This document shows positions 18,171-27,416 of a DNA stretch of 64,000 bases, in pieces. Within the stretch, counting starts at the first letter, position 1, and every line of letters begins with the position of its first letter. The notes under the pieces are model-generated. The model worked only from the letters and a program-made list of their open reading frames with translations. It ran no database searches and was not told the DNA's origin. Made by a program: the position numbers and the translations under genes. The DNA comes from Paenibacillus apiarius (GTDB lineage Bacteria > Bacillota > Bacilli > Paenibacillales > Paenibacillaceae), in the NCBI RefSeq assembly GCF_017052585.1, contig NZ_JAFFHZ010000001.1:5456001-5520000 (forward strand), written 5' to 3'.

Positions 18171-18283
18171 TTTCCCGAGGGCAACTTTATCATTAAAAAA
18201 TAATAAGGTTTGTTATGTGTATGCTACTTTATTAGTATAGGTCAACAATATTTCGATGACAACAAAAAATTTCCCTAGGGCAA
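18171..18283 (-). promoter_or_regulatory. feo operon control region with two DtxR/MntR-like boxes
   Basis: Two 14-base copies, TTTCCCGAGGGCAA at 18171-18184 and TTTCCCTAGGGCAA at 18270-18283, start 99 bases apart and differ at one base. Read on the feo strand they give TTGCCCTAGGGAAA, close to the MntR operator type TTTGC..nAGGGAAA described for Bacillus. The region between is AT-rich and should hold the promoter; a TTGACC lies on the minus strand near 18240. Function is inferred. Confidence 0.5.
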
Positions 18284-18383
18284 AAAAAGCTGTGTTTCCG
18301 CCGCTAGCTAGCCTTTGCTAGACTTACGGCGCCTTCATAGCGCACTTTCGGAGGATCAGGGAAAGAAGGAATATAAGGAAGGA

Positions 18384-18485
18384 ATGGCGAATTTAAGATC
18401 GTTATTTGGAGACGTGCTGCAGCTGCAATATGCATGTATACAACGCGCAAATTCTGCGGTCGGAATAGGAGCTGATGGGAGTTGA
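18384..18485 (+). CDS. Possible 33-residue leader ORF
   Basis: ATG 18384 follows a very good 'aaggaagga' and opens a 33-residue frame ('MANLRSLFGDVLQLQ...'). Its TGA overlaps the TTG start of the next gene (TTGA). The arrangement suits translational coupling, but the peptide matches nothing I know and may be chance. Confidence 0.3.
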   Translation: MANLRSLFGDVLQLQYACIQRANSAVGIGADGS

Positions 18486-18847
18486 ATGAATTTCAGAACG
18501 TTTTTGATCAACTGAAGCCGTTGCTGCAGGCTTATGAGGAATCGCTTGTGGTCAAGCGGGATACGCTCGATACCTATGATGTAAACACGAAAAAGCATCC
18601 GTTAAAACCAAGCGAAGAGGGTTTCTTTGGCTCCGTCCAAATCAAGAAGAATTATGTTAGCTTTCATTTGTTTCCTATATATGTGTTTCCTGCGTTGTTG
18701 GATGGCATATCCGCGCAATTGAAGCAGAGAATGCAAGGAAAATCATGTTTTAATTTCAAAAAATCAGATGCGGTTCTATTCAAAGAGCTGCAAGCATTAG
18801 TTCAAAGAGCGTTTGAAAAATCCAGGGCAGAAGGGTTGATCGAATAA
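18482..18847 (+). CDS. Conserved small protein, DUF1801-like
   Basis: A 121-residue soluble protein. The central block 'EGFFGSVQIKKNYVSFHLFPIYVFP' and 'QRMQGKSCFNFKK' recalls DUF1801/YdhG-type small proteins, but the match is from memory. The start is TTG 18482, about ten bases after 'aggag' and overlapping the stop of a short upstream frame. The nitronate monooxygenase-like gene begins 13 bases after its stop, so the two may be cotranscribed. No function is offered. Confidence 0.7.
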   Translation: MNEFQNVFDQLKPLLQAYEESLVVKRDTLDTYDVNTKKHPLKPSEEGFFGSVQIKKNYVSFHLFPIYVFPALLDGISAQLKQRMQGKSCFNFKKSDAVLFKELQALVQRAFEKSRAEGLIE

Positions 18848-18860
18848 GGAGGCGTTTCAT

Positions 18861-19961
18861 TTGGATGAATCTATCAATAAGCTGACGGAACGGCTGCAGA
18901 TACGATATCCCATCATTCAGGCAGGCATGGCGGGCGGGGTAACGGCACCGGCGCTTGTGGCGGCTGTATCCAATGCCGGAGCGCTCGGAACGCTTGGCGC
19001 TGGATACATGTCCCCGGAGCAAATGAAAGAAGCGATTAGAGAAATCAAGTCACTTACGGAGAAGCCCTTTGCCGTAAATTTATTTGTTCCGGAAGCGCGG
19101 GTGGACATTGAGGACGTGCGGGAGCCTATACAGACACAGCTGGATTCCATTCGGCGACGGCTGCGGATTGCAGAGGAGCAAGGGGCGGGAGGCAGCGAAT
19201 CCGGCTTCGATTACGATGCCTACCGGCAGTCTTTTGCAGAGCAAGTGTCGGTCGTTGTCCAAGCAAAGGTGCCGGTGTTCAGCTTTACGTTCGGCGTTCC
19301 TTCGCCGGAAATGATTCACCTCCTGAAAAGGGAAGGAATCGTCCTCATCGGCACTGCTACCCATGTGAAGGAAGCGCAAATGCTGGAGTCGGCTGGCGTT
19401 GATATCATCGTCGCGCAAGGGAGCGAAGCGGGAGGGCACCGGGGCACTTTTCACGGTGATTGCGAGGATTCATTAGTCGGCACCATTGCTCTCGTGCCGC
19501 TCATTGCGGATCATGTATCCGTGCCCGTCATTGCTGCCGGCGGCATTATGGACGGGCGGGGCATGGCGGCAGCCATGGCGTTGGGCGCGCAGGGCGTTCA
19601 GTTGGGAACCGCGTTTCTTGCCTGTGAAGAGAGCGGTGCTCATGAGGCTTATAAAGCAGCGGTTCTATCTTGTGATGAATGCAGCACCACCGTGACGCGG
19701 ACGTTCTCGGGCAAACCCGCAAGAGGCATCGTGAATGGCTTTATCCGTCAGCTGCAGCCGCATGCCGAGCATGTTCCGCCATATCCGATTATGAATCAGT
19801 TGACAAGAGTTATCCGACAGGCGGCAGCAAGGCAATCCAATCCCGAATACTTGTCGCTATGGGCAGGTCAAGCAGCCAGACTAAGCCGGCGGACAACCGC
19901 GGCAGATGTGGTCGAGAAGGTGGTTGATCGTTGGCAAGAGGTTGTACAACAGATGAAATAA
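18861..19961 (+). CDS. FMN-dependent nitronate monooxygenase-like enzyme
   Basis: A 366-residue TIM-barrel flavoenzyme of the nitronate monooxygenase / 2-nitropropane dioxygenase family. Typical segments are 'YPIIQAGMAGGVTAPALVAAVSNAGALGTLGAGYM' in part (PIIQAGMAGG, then LGTLGAGYM), 'VAQGSEAGGHRG' carrying the catalytic-type histidine, and 'PVIAAGGIMDGRGMAAAMALGAQGVQLGTAF' in part. The family oxidises alkyl nitronates or toxic propionate-3-nitronate, and some relatives are NAD(P)H:quinone or enoyl reductases. The start is TTG 18861, eight bases after 'ggagg'. Confidence 0.88.
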   Translation: MDESINKLTERLQIRYPIIQAGMAGGVTAPALVAAVSNAGALGTLGAGYMSPEQMKEAIREIKSLTEKPFAVNLFVPEARVDIEDVREPIQTQLDSIRRRLRIAEEQGAGGSESGFDYDAYRQSFAEQVSVVVQAKVPVFSFTFGVPSPEMIHLLKREGIVLIGTATHVKEAQMLESAGVDIIVAQGSEAGGHRGTFHGDCEDSLVGTIALVPLIADHVSVPVIAAGGIMDGRGMAAAMALGAQGVQLGTAFLACEESGAHEAYKAAVLSCDECSTTVTRTFSGKPARGIVNGFIRQLQPHAEHVPPYPIMNQLTRVIRQAAARQSNPEYLSLWAGQAARLSRRTTAADVVEKVVDRWQEVVQQMK

Positions 19962-20082
19962 GGAAGATTTATGAAAATGTTTGATGATTGTTGTATTCTT
20001 TGCAAAATCAACTCATATCCTTCATAATGACAAAAGAGATAATTTATTAACAACGATGAATGAATCGTGAAGGAGCAAGAGA

Positions 20083-21702
20083 ATGAGTGCTTACATTGGG
20101 GAAAGATATGAACTTTGCAAGGTCATTCTACATTTAGCAGACGGAGTCTTATATGAAGCGATAGATTTGTCCTTGAAGAGAGATGTATTTATTTATCTTG
20201 TCGAAAATACGGGTACGGGAAAAGCCGAAGAAAGCAAACGCGCTTTCGGCAAGGTGTCTCATTTCTCGAATAATCGTTTCTTCCATATGCTTAATGCGGG
20301 AACATCAGGACAAAATTTCTTCGTCGTATTCTCTGCTTATACGGGAATGCCGCTTGTGCGATATATCCAGCACCATGCATTAAGCTCGCAGAAGATGCTA
20401 TCCATGGTCTATGAATTGGGCAAAAGCATCCAGGATGCCATGGAAGAACAGATTAGCCGGTTCCCGATTACAGTCGAGAACTTGTGGATTACCGATGACA
20501 ATCAGATTATGATTATGAACTATTGGACGGAAGCCGAACCGGGTCAATTCGGGACGATGGGCTTGTGTTATTTAATGTATCAATTAAGCACCCTGCATCT
20601 GAGCGTTCCGGCGAACTATGATACGTATGAGACCCGTTTGACGGCAGCCTTGAAGGATCTGGCGCCAGCCCAGAAGGAAGCGGTTCTCGGCCTCGTCCGC
20701 CGCGTATATTCGGGGGACTCGTCCATGTTCTCTTTTATGGTGAGTTTGCGCGAAATCATGGACCAGCCGAATGGCCCTGTTTTGTCACGGATGCAGCCGG
20801 CTTCAGCGGCAGCGGAACCTGTCTTGAGTCGACGGGAGGATGACGAGACAGAGGACGATGATTACGACGACTATGAGGCGGAAGAAGAGGCCGGCAGTCC
20901 GTTTGCGGATGCAGACTCGGGTTCGGACAAAGTCGGGCGCAGCAAAATGCTGCTCGTCATTGCCTGCGCAGCGGTCTTCGTCTGCGTACTCGGCGGCGCC
21001 GTGCTTTGGGCCAATTCCATTTCGAAGTCAAATGAAACGGCTGCTGTAACGGATAACAATCCTCCAGCAGAGACGAACGAGAATTCGGAGTCCGCTCCCG
21101 CTGCGAATGGGGACAATGCTGCGGACACACCGTCCGATGAAGGCCAACCTAATCGCAACGAAGATAGCGGCAGCTCGAAGCAGCCTGATACATCTGCTGA
21201 CGATAGAACGTCCTCGGACAGTAGCGGATCGCAAAATGGCGGCCAATCGACCGATTCGTCTTCCGGGACGAATTCCGGCGGCCAGACAACCGATACGAAT
21301 CCGGACACGAATTCCGGTTCGGATGCGGATACCGGTTCAGGAACGGGTACAGGCACAGACTCGGGCGCAGGCTCGGAAGCGAATCCGGACGCGACGCCAG
21401 GAACGGCTCCTGAGACTGAACCGGGAACGGCGACGCCAGGAACAACGCCAGAAGGAGAGCCAGGCACGCCGGCGGACTCCTCGGGGCAGCCGATTGCGGA
21501 AGGCCAAGTGCCAAGTCTGGTCGGCCTGACGAAGGAAGAAGCGGAGCAAGCGGCGCTCGCGGCTGGCCTTCGATATAGCTTCGTCCTCGAGAACAGCGAG
21601 GAGCAACCGCCGGGCCAAGTGTTCAAGCAAGAGCCTGAAGCGGGCGCGGCGGCGAAGAAGGGCGATCGAGTCAAGTTCTATATCAGCCGTGAGAAAAAGT
21701 AA
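20083..21702 (+). CDS. Membrane pseudokinase with an extracytoplasmic PASTA domain
   Basis: A 539-residue protein. Residues 1-225 follow a protein-kinase layout ('IGERYELCKVILHLADGVLYEA' in part) but lack the catalytic residues. The VAIK lysine position reads 'VFIYLV', the HRD region reads 'RFPITVENLWI' and the DFG position reads 'NYW'. An acidic linker precedes one membrane helix (about 289-308). A roughly 150-residue Ser/Thr/Gly/Asp low-complexity stalk follows, then one PASTA domain (about 470-539, 'VPSLVGLTKEEAEQAALAAG', 'VKFYI'). PrkC/Stk1 kinases share this topology with an active kinase. The likely role is a non-catalytic envelope sensor or scaffold. A terminator follows directly. Confidence 0.8.
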   Translation: MSAYIGERYELCKVILHLADGVLYEAIDLSLKRDVFIYLVENTGTGKAEESKRAFGKVSHFSNNRFFHMLNAGTSGQNFFVVFSAYTGMPLVRYIQHHALSSQKMLSMVYELGKSIQDAMEEQISRFPITVENLWITDDNQIMIMNYWTEAEPGQFGTMGLCYLMYQLSTLHLSVPANYDTYETRLTAALKDLAPAQKEAVLGLVRRVYSGDSSMFSFMVSLREIMDQPNGPVLSRMQPASAAAEPVLSRREDDETEDDDYDDYEAEEEAGSPFADADSGSDKVGRSKMLLVIACAAVFVCVLGGAVLWANSISKSNETAAVTDNNPPAETNENSESAPAANGDNAADTPSDEGQPNRNEDSGSSKQPDTSADDRTSSDSSGSQNGGQSTDSSSGTNSGGQTTDTNPDTNSGSDADTGSGTGTGTDSGAGSEANPDATPGTAPETEPGTATPGTTPEGEPGTPADSSGQPIAEGQVPSLVGLTKEEAEQAALAAGLRYSFVLENSEEQPPGQVFKQEPEAGAAAKKGDRVKFYISREKK

Positions 21703-21715
21703 ATAAGTGGTGAAG

Positions 21716-21767
21716 AGGGACTGACTGCCTCTGTTAAGACGATAGATTGCAGTCCGGTCCCTTTTTT
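21716..21767 (+). terminator. Intrinsic terminator after the pseudokinase gene
   Basis: Stem segments gggac/gtccc and tgactgc/gcagtc enclose a loop and run into six T residues. Confidence 0.75.
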
Positions 21768-21853
21768 CTTTATGCAAAGCACAATAGAGTAATGGATGAA
21801 ATCCATTAGAATCAAGGCAAACTATCATGTTGAACACGGAAGGATAGGTTGAA

Positions 21854-22759
21854 TTGATTACGATACGTCCCAGCGGCAAGGTTGCCGAGTTAGCTGAATT
21901 CATTGCGGATCTCAATCAGGAAGAGACACATCATGTGGGATATTGCGGGACAGAGAAGGAAGAAATCGAATCCGCCTTGCAGGAAACTTTTGAGCACATC
22001 GGCGAGGCATTTTGGGAAGCGTGCCAAGATGGCGAGATGATTGGCACGCTCGGATTCGATATTGATACAGAGGAACGGACAGCGGAAATGTGGGGGCCGT
22101 TTATACGATCCGATGCTTGGCTGGACGTGGCTGCCGAGCTGTGGCGTCAATCGGCAACTGTGGTGAAGGAGCAGACAGACGCGATATCGGGATTTTATGA
22201 TGTGAATCATCTGCATGCCGCCGAATTCATAAGCCGCATCGGGGGACAGAAGAGAGGAGAACACCTCATTCTTCTAGCCAAGCCCTCTCTGCTGGACGAT
22301 CAATTTGCAGCTGCGGTTACTATTCAAGAGATTCAAGCCGATATGCACGAACCATTTATCCGGCTTCATCAGAATTGCTTCCCATCGGCTTATTTTGACG
22401 GACGCACCATCCTGAACAGACGTAATTCTGATCATAGATTGTTCGTATGCGCGACAGCGGAGGGGCAACTGCAAGGATATGTCTATGTAGAGGCCAATCC
22501 GGAATTCCAGGAAGGGAATATCGAATTCATCGCGGTCTCACCGGAATACCGCCACCAGGGCACAGGGGCTGCGCTGCTGAGATATGCCTTGCAATTTCTG
22601 TTTAAGGACAAGGGACTTCAAGAAATAGCATTATGCGTCGATATGCACAATGAGAAGGCGATTCATCTGTACAAAAAAGCCGGCTTTGCCCCGATACGCG
22701 TCCTTTCGCATTACCGTATCGAGCTGCATTCAAGTAAAGAGGGTGATACGGATGGATAA
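21854..22759 (+). CDS. GNAT family N-acetyltransferase, two-domain
   Basis: A 301-residue acetyltransferase. The C-terminal half has the acetyl-CoA signature 'VSPEYRHQGTGAALLRYA' and 'HNEKAIHLYKKAGF'. The N-terminal half (about 1-145) looks like a degenerate second GNAT domain with 'GEMIGTLGFDID'. The start is TTG 21854 with 'ggaagga' upstream. The substrate is unknown. The gene is a separate unit ending at a strong hairpin. Confidence 0.83.
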   Translation: MITIRPSGKVAELAEFIADLNQEETHHVGYCGTEKEEIESALQETFEHIGEAFWEACQDGEMIGTLGFDIDTEERTAEMWGPFIRSDAWLDVAAELWRQSATVVKEQTDAISGFYDVNHLHAAEFISRIGGQKRGEHLILLAKPSLLDDQFAAAVTIQEIQADMHEPFIRLHQNCFPSAYFDGRTILNRRNSDHRLFVCATAEGQLQGYVYVEANPEFQEGNIEFIAVSPEYRHQGTGAALLRYALQFLFKDKGLQEIALCVDMHNEKAIHLYKKAGFAPIRVLSHYRIELHSSKEGDTDG

Positions 22760-22867
22760 TTACTCCATCGCAACCGAAGCGTTGTCGTCAATTGTAACGG
22801 AGCCAGGCGCTTCTGATGAACGGTGTTCACGGCTTACCGATAACAATGAACGATGTCAAAAGAAACG

Positions 22868-22912
22868 AAGCAACCTTAGCACGGCACAATACCGAACTAA
22901 GGTTGCTTAATT
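22868..22912 (+). terminator. Intrinsic terminator, bidirectional, between the GNAT gene and gcvPB
   Basis: A perfect 12-bp stem (aagcaaccttag/ctaaggttgctt) encloses a 17-base loop. T-rich sequence follows on both strands. Confidence 0.75.
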
Positions 22913-22926
22913 GAGGCTTTTTTAGC

Positions 22927-22983
22927 GCTGTCCGCTTGACGGGAGGAAGTTCACCTTCCAACGCAAGGGGCAGCTTCTTTTTT
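22927..22983 (+). terminator. Second terminator-like hairpin next to the gcvPB end
   Basis: A long imperfect stem (gctgtccgcttg.../...caaggggcagc with an inner ggaag/cttcc) is followed by 'ttcttttttt'. It backs up the preceding terminator in the plus direction. Confidence 0.55.
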
Positions 22984-22984
22984 A

Positions 22985-24442
22985 TTAATTACATGCGCAA
23001 TTCAAGACCGGCTTGCGCGCGGCTTGCGTCTCATCCAGTCTTCTTACGTCTGTATTGTGCGGCGCGTTGAGCAGCAGCTCCGGATTCTGTTCCGCTTCCT
23101 GCGCGATTTGTATCATCGTATCGATGAATGAGTCGAGCGTTTCCTTGCTTTCCGTCTCGGTCGGCTCGATCATCATGCATTCCTCGACGTTCAGCGGGAA
23201 GTAAATGGTAGGCGGATGGAAGCCGAAGTCGAGCAAACGCTTGGCGACATCCAGCGTACGGACGCCGTATTGCTTCAGCCCTCTGCCTGACATGACGAAC
23301 TCGTGTTTGCACACGCCAGGGTACGGGATTTCGTAATACGGCGCCAAGCGGTGCATCATATAGTTCGCATTGAGCACGGCGCATTCAGACACTTGGCGCA
23401 GTCCTTCCGGCCCATAAGTGCGGATATACGCATAAGCGCGCACGAGAATGCCGAAGTTGCCGTAGTAAGCTTTGACACGGCCAATGGATTCGGGTCTGTC
23501 GTAGTTTAATTCATACGATCCATCCTCCTTTTTGGCTACGATCGGCTTCGGCAGGAATGGAATGAGCTTGCTCTTCACGCCGACAGGTCCAGCGCCCGGA
23601 CCGCCGCCGCCATGCGGAGTGCTCATCGTCTTGTGCAAGTTCAAGTGCACGACGTCGAAGCCCATGTCTCCCGGACGGGTAATGCCCATAATCGCGTTCG
23701 AGTTCGCGCCGTCATAGTAAATAAGGCCGCCTGCCTCATGGACGATCTCGGCAATCTCGACGATATGCTCTTCGAATAAGCCAAGCGTGCTCGGATTCGT
23801 CAGCATGAGCGCGGCCGTATCGGGACCGACGACGGCACGGAGCGCTTCCAGATCGACCAGTCCCTTGTCGTCCGATTGGATCGTGATCGTCTCGAGACCG
23901 GCCACCGATGCGCTGGCTGGGTTCGTGCCGTGCGAGGAATCCGGCACGATAACCTTCGTCCGGGTCTCGCCACGGCTCTCGTGGTAGGCGCGGATCATCA
24001 TCAAGCCCGTCCATTCGCCATGGGCGCCGGCCGCAGGTTGAAGGGTCACTTGGTCCATGCCCGTCAATGCGGCGAGATCGTTCTGCAGCGTATATAACAG
24101 CTCCAATGCGCCCTGAATGCTCTGTTCCGGCTGATACGGGTGAATCTTCGCGAAGCCGGTGAAGCGGGCTACATCTTCGTTGATTTTCGGATTGTACTTC
24201 ATCGTGCAGGAGCCAAGCGGATAGAAGCCGTTGTCGATGCCGAAATTGCGGCGCGAAAGCTCCGTGTAGTGGCGGATTACATCGACTTCGTACACTTCGG
24301 GCAGCTCGGCAGGCTGGCTGCGGAGCATAGCGCCGGGAATCAGTTCGTCGAGAGCGGTCTCGGGAACATCGAGCTCAGGCAAAGAATAGGCGACACGTCC
24401 GGGTTTGCTGAGTTCGAAGATGAGCTTTTTGTCCGGTTTCAT
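22985..24442 (-). CDS. gcvPB: Glycine dehydrogenase (decarboxylating) subunit 2
   Basis: The PLP-carrying subunit of the two-subunit P-protein, 485 residues. It decarboxylates glycine and passes the aminomethyl group to lipoyl-GcvH. The PLP lysine lies in '[16 protein letters not shown]'; '[12 protein letters not shown]' and '[13 protein letters not shown]' are also conserved. I prefer ATG 24442 to the one six bases upstream. It is seven bases from 'ggagg' and overlaps the gcvPA stop as ATGA. It is the last gene of gcvT-gcvPA-gcvPB, controlled by a glycine riboswitch. Confidence 0.96.
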   Translation of the reverse strand: MKPDKKLIFELSKPGRVAYSLPELDVPETALDELIPGAMLRSQPAELPEVYEVDVIRHYTELSRRNFGIDNGFYPLGSCTMKYNPKINEDVARFTGFAKIHPYQPEQSIQGALELLYTLQNDLAALTGMDQVTLQPAAGAHGEWTGLMMIRAYHESRGETRTKVIVPDSSHGTNPASASVAGLETITIQSDDKGLVDLEALRAVVGPDTAALMLTNPSTLGLFEEHIVEIAEIVHEAGGLIYYDGANSNAIMGITRPGDMGFDVVHLNLHKTMSTPHGGGGPGAGPVGVKSKLIPFLPKPIVAKKEDGSYELNYDRPESIGRVKAYYGNFGILVRAYAYIRTYGPEGLRQVSECAVLNANYMMHRLAPYYEIPYPGVCKHEFVMSGRGLKQYGVRTLDVAKRLLDFGFHPPTIYFPLNVEECMMIEPTETESKETLDSFIDTMIQIAQEAEQNPELLLNAPHNTDVRRLDETQAARKPVLNCACN

Positions 24443-25791
24443 AGACATGCCTCCAATCGGTTCGCAAATTGATCGATTTCGGATTTCGTTCTTCGTTCCG
24501 TAACGGCGACGAGCATATGGCCTTCCAGCTCAGGGTAAGCCTTGCCCAGATCGTATCCGCCGATATAGCCGTTATCAAGCAGCTTTGTCTGAATATCATC
24601 CATATTGACGCCATCAGGCAGCTTGACGACGAACTCATTGAAGAATGGCGTGTCGAAAGCGAGCGCCAGCCCGGATTGCCGTGCGAATACGCCAGCGGCG
24701 TAATGAGCCTTCTGCACGTTCAAGTTCGCGACTTCCCGGATTCCCGTCTTGCCCATCGTCGACAAATAAACGGATGCGCACAGCGCAAGCAGCGCCTGGT
24801 TGGAGCAAATGTTGGACGTCGCCTTCTCGCGCCGGATGTGCTGCTCGCGGGCCTGCAGCGTCAAGACGAACCCGCGTTTGCCGTCGATATCCTTCGTCTG
24901 TCCGACAATCCGTCCCGGCATCCGCCGCATGAGCGGTTCCGCGACTGCGAAGAAGCCGCATGTCGGTCCGCCGAGCGAAGCGGAGATGCCGAACGGCTGC
25001 GCATCGCCGACCACGACATCCGCGCCCAGCTTGCCCGGAGCTTCCAGCAGCCCCAAGGTGATCGGGTTGGTGCTGACGACGAGCAATCCTTTCTTGCCGT
25101 GAACGATTGGCTCGATGGCGCGCAAATCTTCAATGCAGCCGAAGAAGTTCGGCGATTGGACGATAACGGCTGCGGTGTTGTCCGATACAAGCGCTTCCAG
25201 CTTCTCTAGATCGGTAGCGCCGTTCTTGTAATCGACCTCCACGACGTCCAGATTCAGACCGCGCGCCGTCGTACGCACGATTTGGCGGGCTTCCGGATGA
25301 ACGGCGCGCGAGATGATCAGCTGCTTGCGCTTCGTCGCTCCGCTGGCCAGCGCGCCTGCTTCTGCCAGAGCGGTCGCCCCGTCGTACATGCTGGCATTGG
25401 CCACGGCCATGCCGGTCAGCTCGCAAATGTACGATTGAAACTCGAAGATGGCCTGCAGCTCGCCTTGGCTGATTTCAGGCTGATAAGGGGTGTACGCCGT
25501 ATAAAATTCGGAACGGGATACCACATGATTGATGACGACGGGCACATGATGATCGTAGAGCCCGGCGCCCAAGAAGCTGGTATAGCGTTCAAAGTCGGCG
25601 TTCTTATCCGCCAATTCCTTCATATGCTTCAGCAGGGCTGCTTCATCGAGCGCCTCGGACATTGGCAATACGCCCGGATAGCGAACGGAAGCAGGGATAT
25701 CTTGAAATAGATCCTCGATGGAGGAGATGCCGATGACCTTCATCATGTCCGCTTGATCCTGGGTGGTCATCGGGATATAGCGATGCTTCAT
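24439..25791 (-). CDS. gcvPA: Glycine dehydrogenase (decarboxylating) subunit 1
   Basis: The 450-residue partner subunit of the P-protein. The family start 'HRYIPMT' and blocks '[16 protein letters not shown]', '[19 protein letters not shown]' (shown in part) and '[14 protein letters not shown]' are clear. It has a PLP-enzyme fold but no PLP lysine of its own; it forms the active site with gcvPB. ATG follows 'aaggag'. The gene sits 21 bases after gcvT and overlaps gcvPB by four bases. Confidence 0.96.
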   Translation of the reverse strand: MKHRYIPMTTQDQADMMKVIGISSIEDLFQDIPASVRYPGVLPMSEALDEAALLKHMKELADKNADFERYTSFLGAGLYDHHVPVVINHVVSRSEFYTAYTPYQPEISQGELQAIFEFQSYICELTGMAVANASMYDGATALAEAGALASGATKRKQLIISRAVHPEARQIVRTTARGLNLDVVEVDYKNGATDLEKLEALVSDNTAAVIVQSPNFFGCIEDLRAIEPIVHGKKGLLVVSTNPITLGLLEAPGKLGADVVVGDAQPFGISASLGGPTCGFFAVAEPLMRRMPGRIVGQTKDIDGKRGFVLTLQAREQHIRREKATSNICSNQALLALCASVYLSTMGKTGIREVANLNVQKAHYAAGVFARQSGLALAFDTPFFNEFVVKLPDGVNMDDIQTKLLDNGYIGGYDLGKAYPELEGHMLVAVTERRTKSEIDQFANRLEACL

Positions 25792-25812
25792 AGTTGGATT
25801 CGCTCCTTCTGT

Positions 25813-26916
25813 TTAGTTCGTCGTTCTCTTGTAGAATGGGGCTTTGATGACACGCGCCTTCAGCTGCTTCCCGCGAATTTCGACCATTACTTCCGTATCC
25901 AGTTCACTGTAAGCGGCATCAATCAAGGCGAGACCCAGATTGCGCTTGAGTGTGGGGGACTGCGTTCCCGTCGTCACTTCGCCAATGGGGTTCCCTTCGG
26001 CTAATACGGGATAATGGGAACGCGGAATGCCCTTGTCAATCATTTCGATTCCGACGAGCTTGCGGCGAGGCCCGTCAGCCTTCTGGCTTGCGAGCGCTTC
26101 GCGGCCGATGAAATCGCCCTTATCCAGCTTGACGAAGAAGCCAAGTCCAGCTTCAAGCGGCGAGATGCCGGCCGATATTTCCTGTCCGTACAGAGGAAGC
26201 TTTGCTTCGAACCGCAGCGTGTCACGCGCGCCCAAGCCGGCCGGTATAAGCCCGTGCGCTTCGCCTGCTTTCATTAGCTCTATCCATACGCGAGGCGCGT
26301 CTTCAGCGGATACGTACAGCTCAAATCCGTCTTCACCGGTGTAGCCGGTCCGGGAAATCAAGGCGCGCACGCCGCAGACAACGGCGTCCGTCACAAATTG
26401 AAAAGGCTTCAATACGGCTAGCGGCGCATCCGTAACATGAGCTGCGATCGTGTGCGCATTAGGACCTTGCAGCGCGAGCAACGCGGTGCTGTCTGAGACA
26501 TTCTCCAAGACGACATCGGCAGGGAGATGAGCCTGCAGCCACGCAAAATCCTTGTCAATGTTGGAAGCGTTGACCACCAGCATATAACGGTCTGCAGCCA
26601 GCCGGTAGATAAGAATATCGTCGACGACGCCTCCGTTCGGATTGCATAAGAGGGAATATTGCGCTTTTCCGTCGACGAGACGGGTGACATCGTTCGTCGC
26701 CATGTGCTGCAGAAAGGCTTCTGCCGATGAACCGCTTACCATAAATTCGCCCATATGGGAGACGTCGAACAAGCCTGCCTGTGTGCGTACGGCTTCGTGT
26801 TCCTTCTGAATGCCGCTGAATTGCACCGGCAGTTCCCATCCGCCGAAGTCGATGCAGCGGGCGCCGGGATAGTCGGCGTATAACGGGAATATCGGTGTTC
26901 TTTTTAACTGTGACAT
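25813..26916 (-). CDS. gcvT: Aminomethyltransferase (glycine cleavage T protein)
   Basis: A 367-residue tetrahydrofolate-dependent enzyme that takes the aminomethyl group from GcvH, releasing ammonia and forming 5,10-methylene-THF. Conserved segments are 'FGGWELPVQFSGIQKEHEAVR' in part, 'GLFDVSHMGEF', 'YTGEDGFELY' and 'GLGARDTLRFEA'. ATG follows 'gaggtg'. It is the first gene of the operon, about 100 bases downstream of a tandem glycine riboswitch on the same strand. Confidence 0.96.
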   Translation of the reverse strand: MSQLKRTPIFPLYADYPGARCIDFGGWELPVQFSGIQKEHEAVRTQAGLFDVSHMGEFMVSGSSAEAFLQHMATNDVTRLVDGKAQYSLLCNPNGGVVDDILIYRLAADRYMLVVNASNIDKDFAWLQAHLPADVVLENVSDSTALLALQGPNAHTIAAHVTDAPLAVLKPFQFVTDAVVCGVRALISRTGYTGEDGFELYVSAEDAPRVWIELMKAGEAHGLIPAGLGARDTLRFEAKLPLYGQEISAGISPLEAGLGFFVKLDKGDFIGREALASQKADGPRRKLVGIEMIDKGIPRSHYPVLAEGNPIGEVTTGTQSPTLKRNLGLALIDAAYSELDTEVMVEIRGKQLKARVIKAPFYKRTTN

Positions 26917-26961
26917 GACTTCACCTCGATCGCCTTATTAGTTGGGTATTTAATGGAAAAA

Positions 26962-27022
26962 TAAAAAAGACAGGCAGAAGTAATCAGCATGCATACGCCT
27001 ACTGTATTCCTTCCGCTCTGTC
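26962..27022 (-). terminator. Expression-platform terminator of the gcvT riboswitch
   Basis: On the minus strand GACAG and GAAG pair with CTTC and CTGTC across a loop, followed by six U residues. The GACAG arm is also part of the aptamer 3' end, so glycine binding should prevent termination and turn the operon on. Confidence 0.65.
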
Positions 27023-27238
27023 CTTGGTACCTGAGAGTTACCTCGCATTCGCGCATGCGAATGTTGCGAGTTTCCCCTTGGGTGACTCTTAAAGCAAGTG
27101 CTCAAAAGGGACTTATTGAACAACCTTTAAAAGAGTTCTCTCCAGAGATGCGTCCGGTAAAAGTCCTTTTGCCTGAGAGATTCACCCATATAGGCTTACT
27201 CCTTCGGCGTTACCTGCTAGCGGTAATCTCTCCCCTTA
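27014..27238 (-). ncRNA. Tandem glycine riboswitch of gcvT-gcvPA-gcvPB
   Basis: Read on the minus strand, two aptamers follow each other. The first contains 'ggggagaga', 'gccgaaggagtaagcc' and 'aatctctcaggcaaaaggac'. The second contains 'ctctggagagaa', 'cacccaaggggaaac' and 'aactctcaggtaccaagg'. These are the conserved glycine-aptamer blocks. It lies between the divergent promoter and gcvT. Glycine excess would raise expression of the glycine cleavage enzymes. Confidence 0.93.
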
Positions 27239-27270
27239 CCATCATTCGCGTGTACAGTTGTATACCTACA

Positions 27271-27300
27271 TTATTACTAGATGCTTCCACACATTGTCAA
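27271..27300 (-). promoter_or_regulatory. Promoter of the gcvT operon
   Basis: On the minus strand TTGACA and TAATAA are separated by 18 bases, about 30 bases before the riboswitch begins. Confidence 0.55.
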
Positions 27301-27338
27301 TCCATTTTTTGCGGGTTGAAAAAATGTTGTCCGAAATA

Positions 27339-27367
27339 TTGACATAAATCGATGGCTGAACTACGCT
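27339..27367 (+). promoter_or_regulatory. Promoter of gcvH
   Basis: TTGACA and TACGCT are 17 bases apart. The transcript would start near 27374, some 45 bases ahead of the plus-strand riboswitch. Confidence 0.55.
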
Positions 27368-27416
27368 ATAGATGTTAAATGCATCCTTGTTAAATTCATA
27401 CAACGCGGATGAAGAT

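Noticed and set aside
18188-18207. AT-rich imperfect dyad upstream of feoA resembling a Fur box
   Set aside because: Only a few positions match the 7-1-7 pattern. The two CCC-AGGG boxes nearby are a better explanation for metal control.
21180-21500. Possible DNA repeat array in the pseudokinase gene
   Set aside because: The repetition is coding low complexity (Ser/Thr/Gly/Asp/Pro) without a constant unit or spacer, so it is not a CRISPR or a tandem repeat locus.
20871-21674. 267-codon minus-strand Pro/Ser/Val-rich frame
   Set aside because: It mirrors the Ser/Thr/Gly low-complexity stalk of the pseudokinase. Such repeats create long open frames on the opposite strand.
22752-22910. 52-codon frame after the two-domain GNAT gene, with a weak ribosome binding site
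   Set aside because: Its last codons coincide with the terminator hairpin and its product is unlike any known protein. Most likely spurious.
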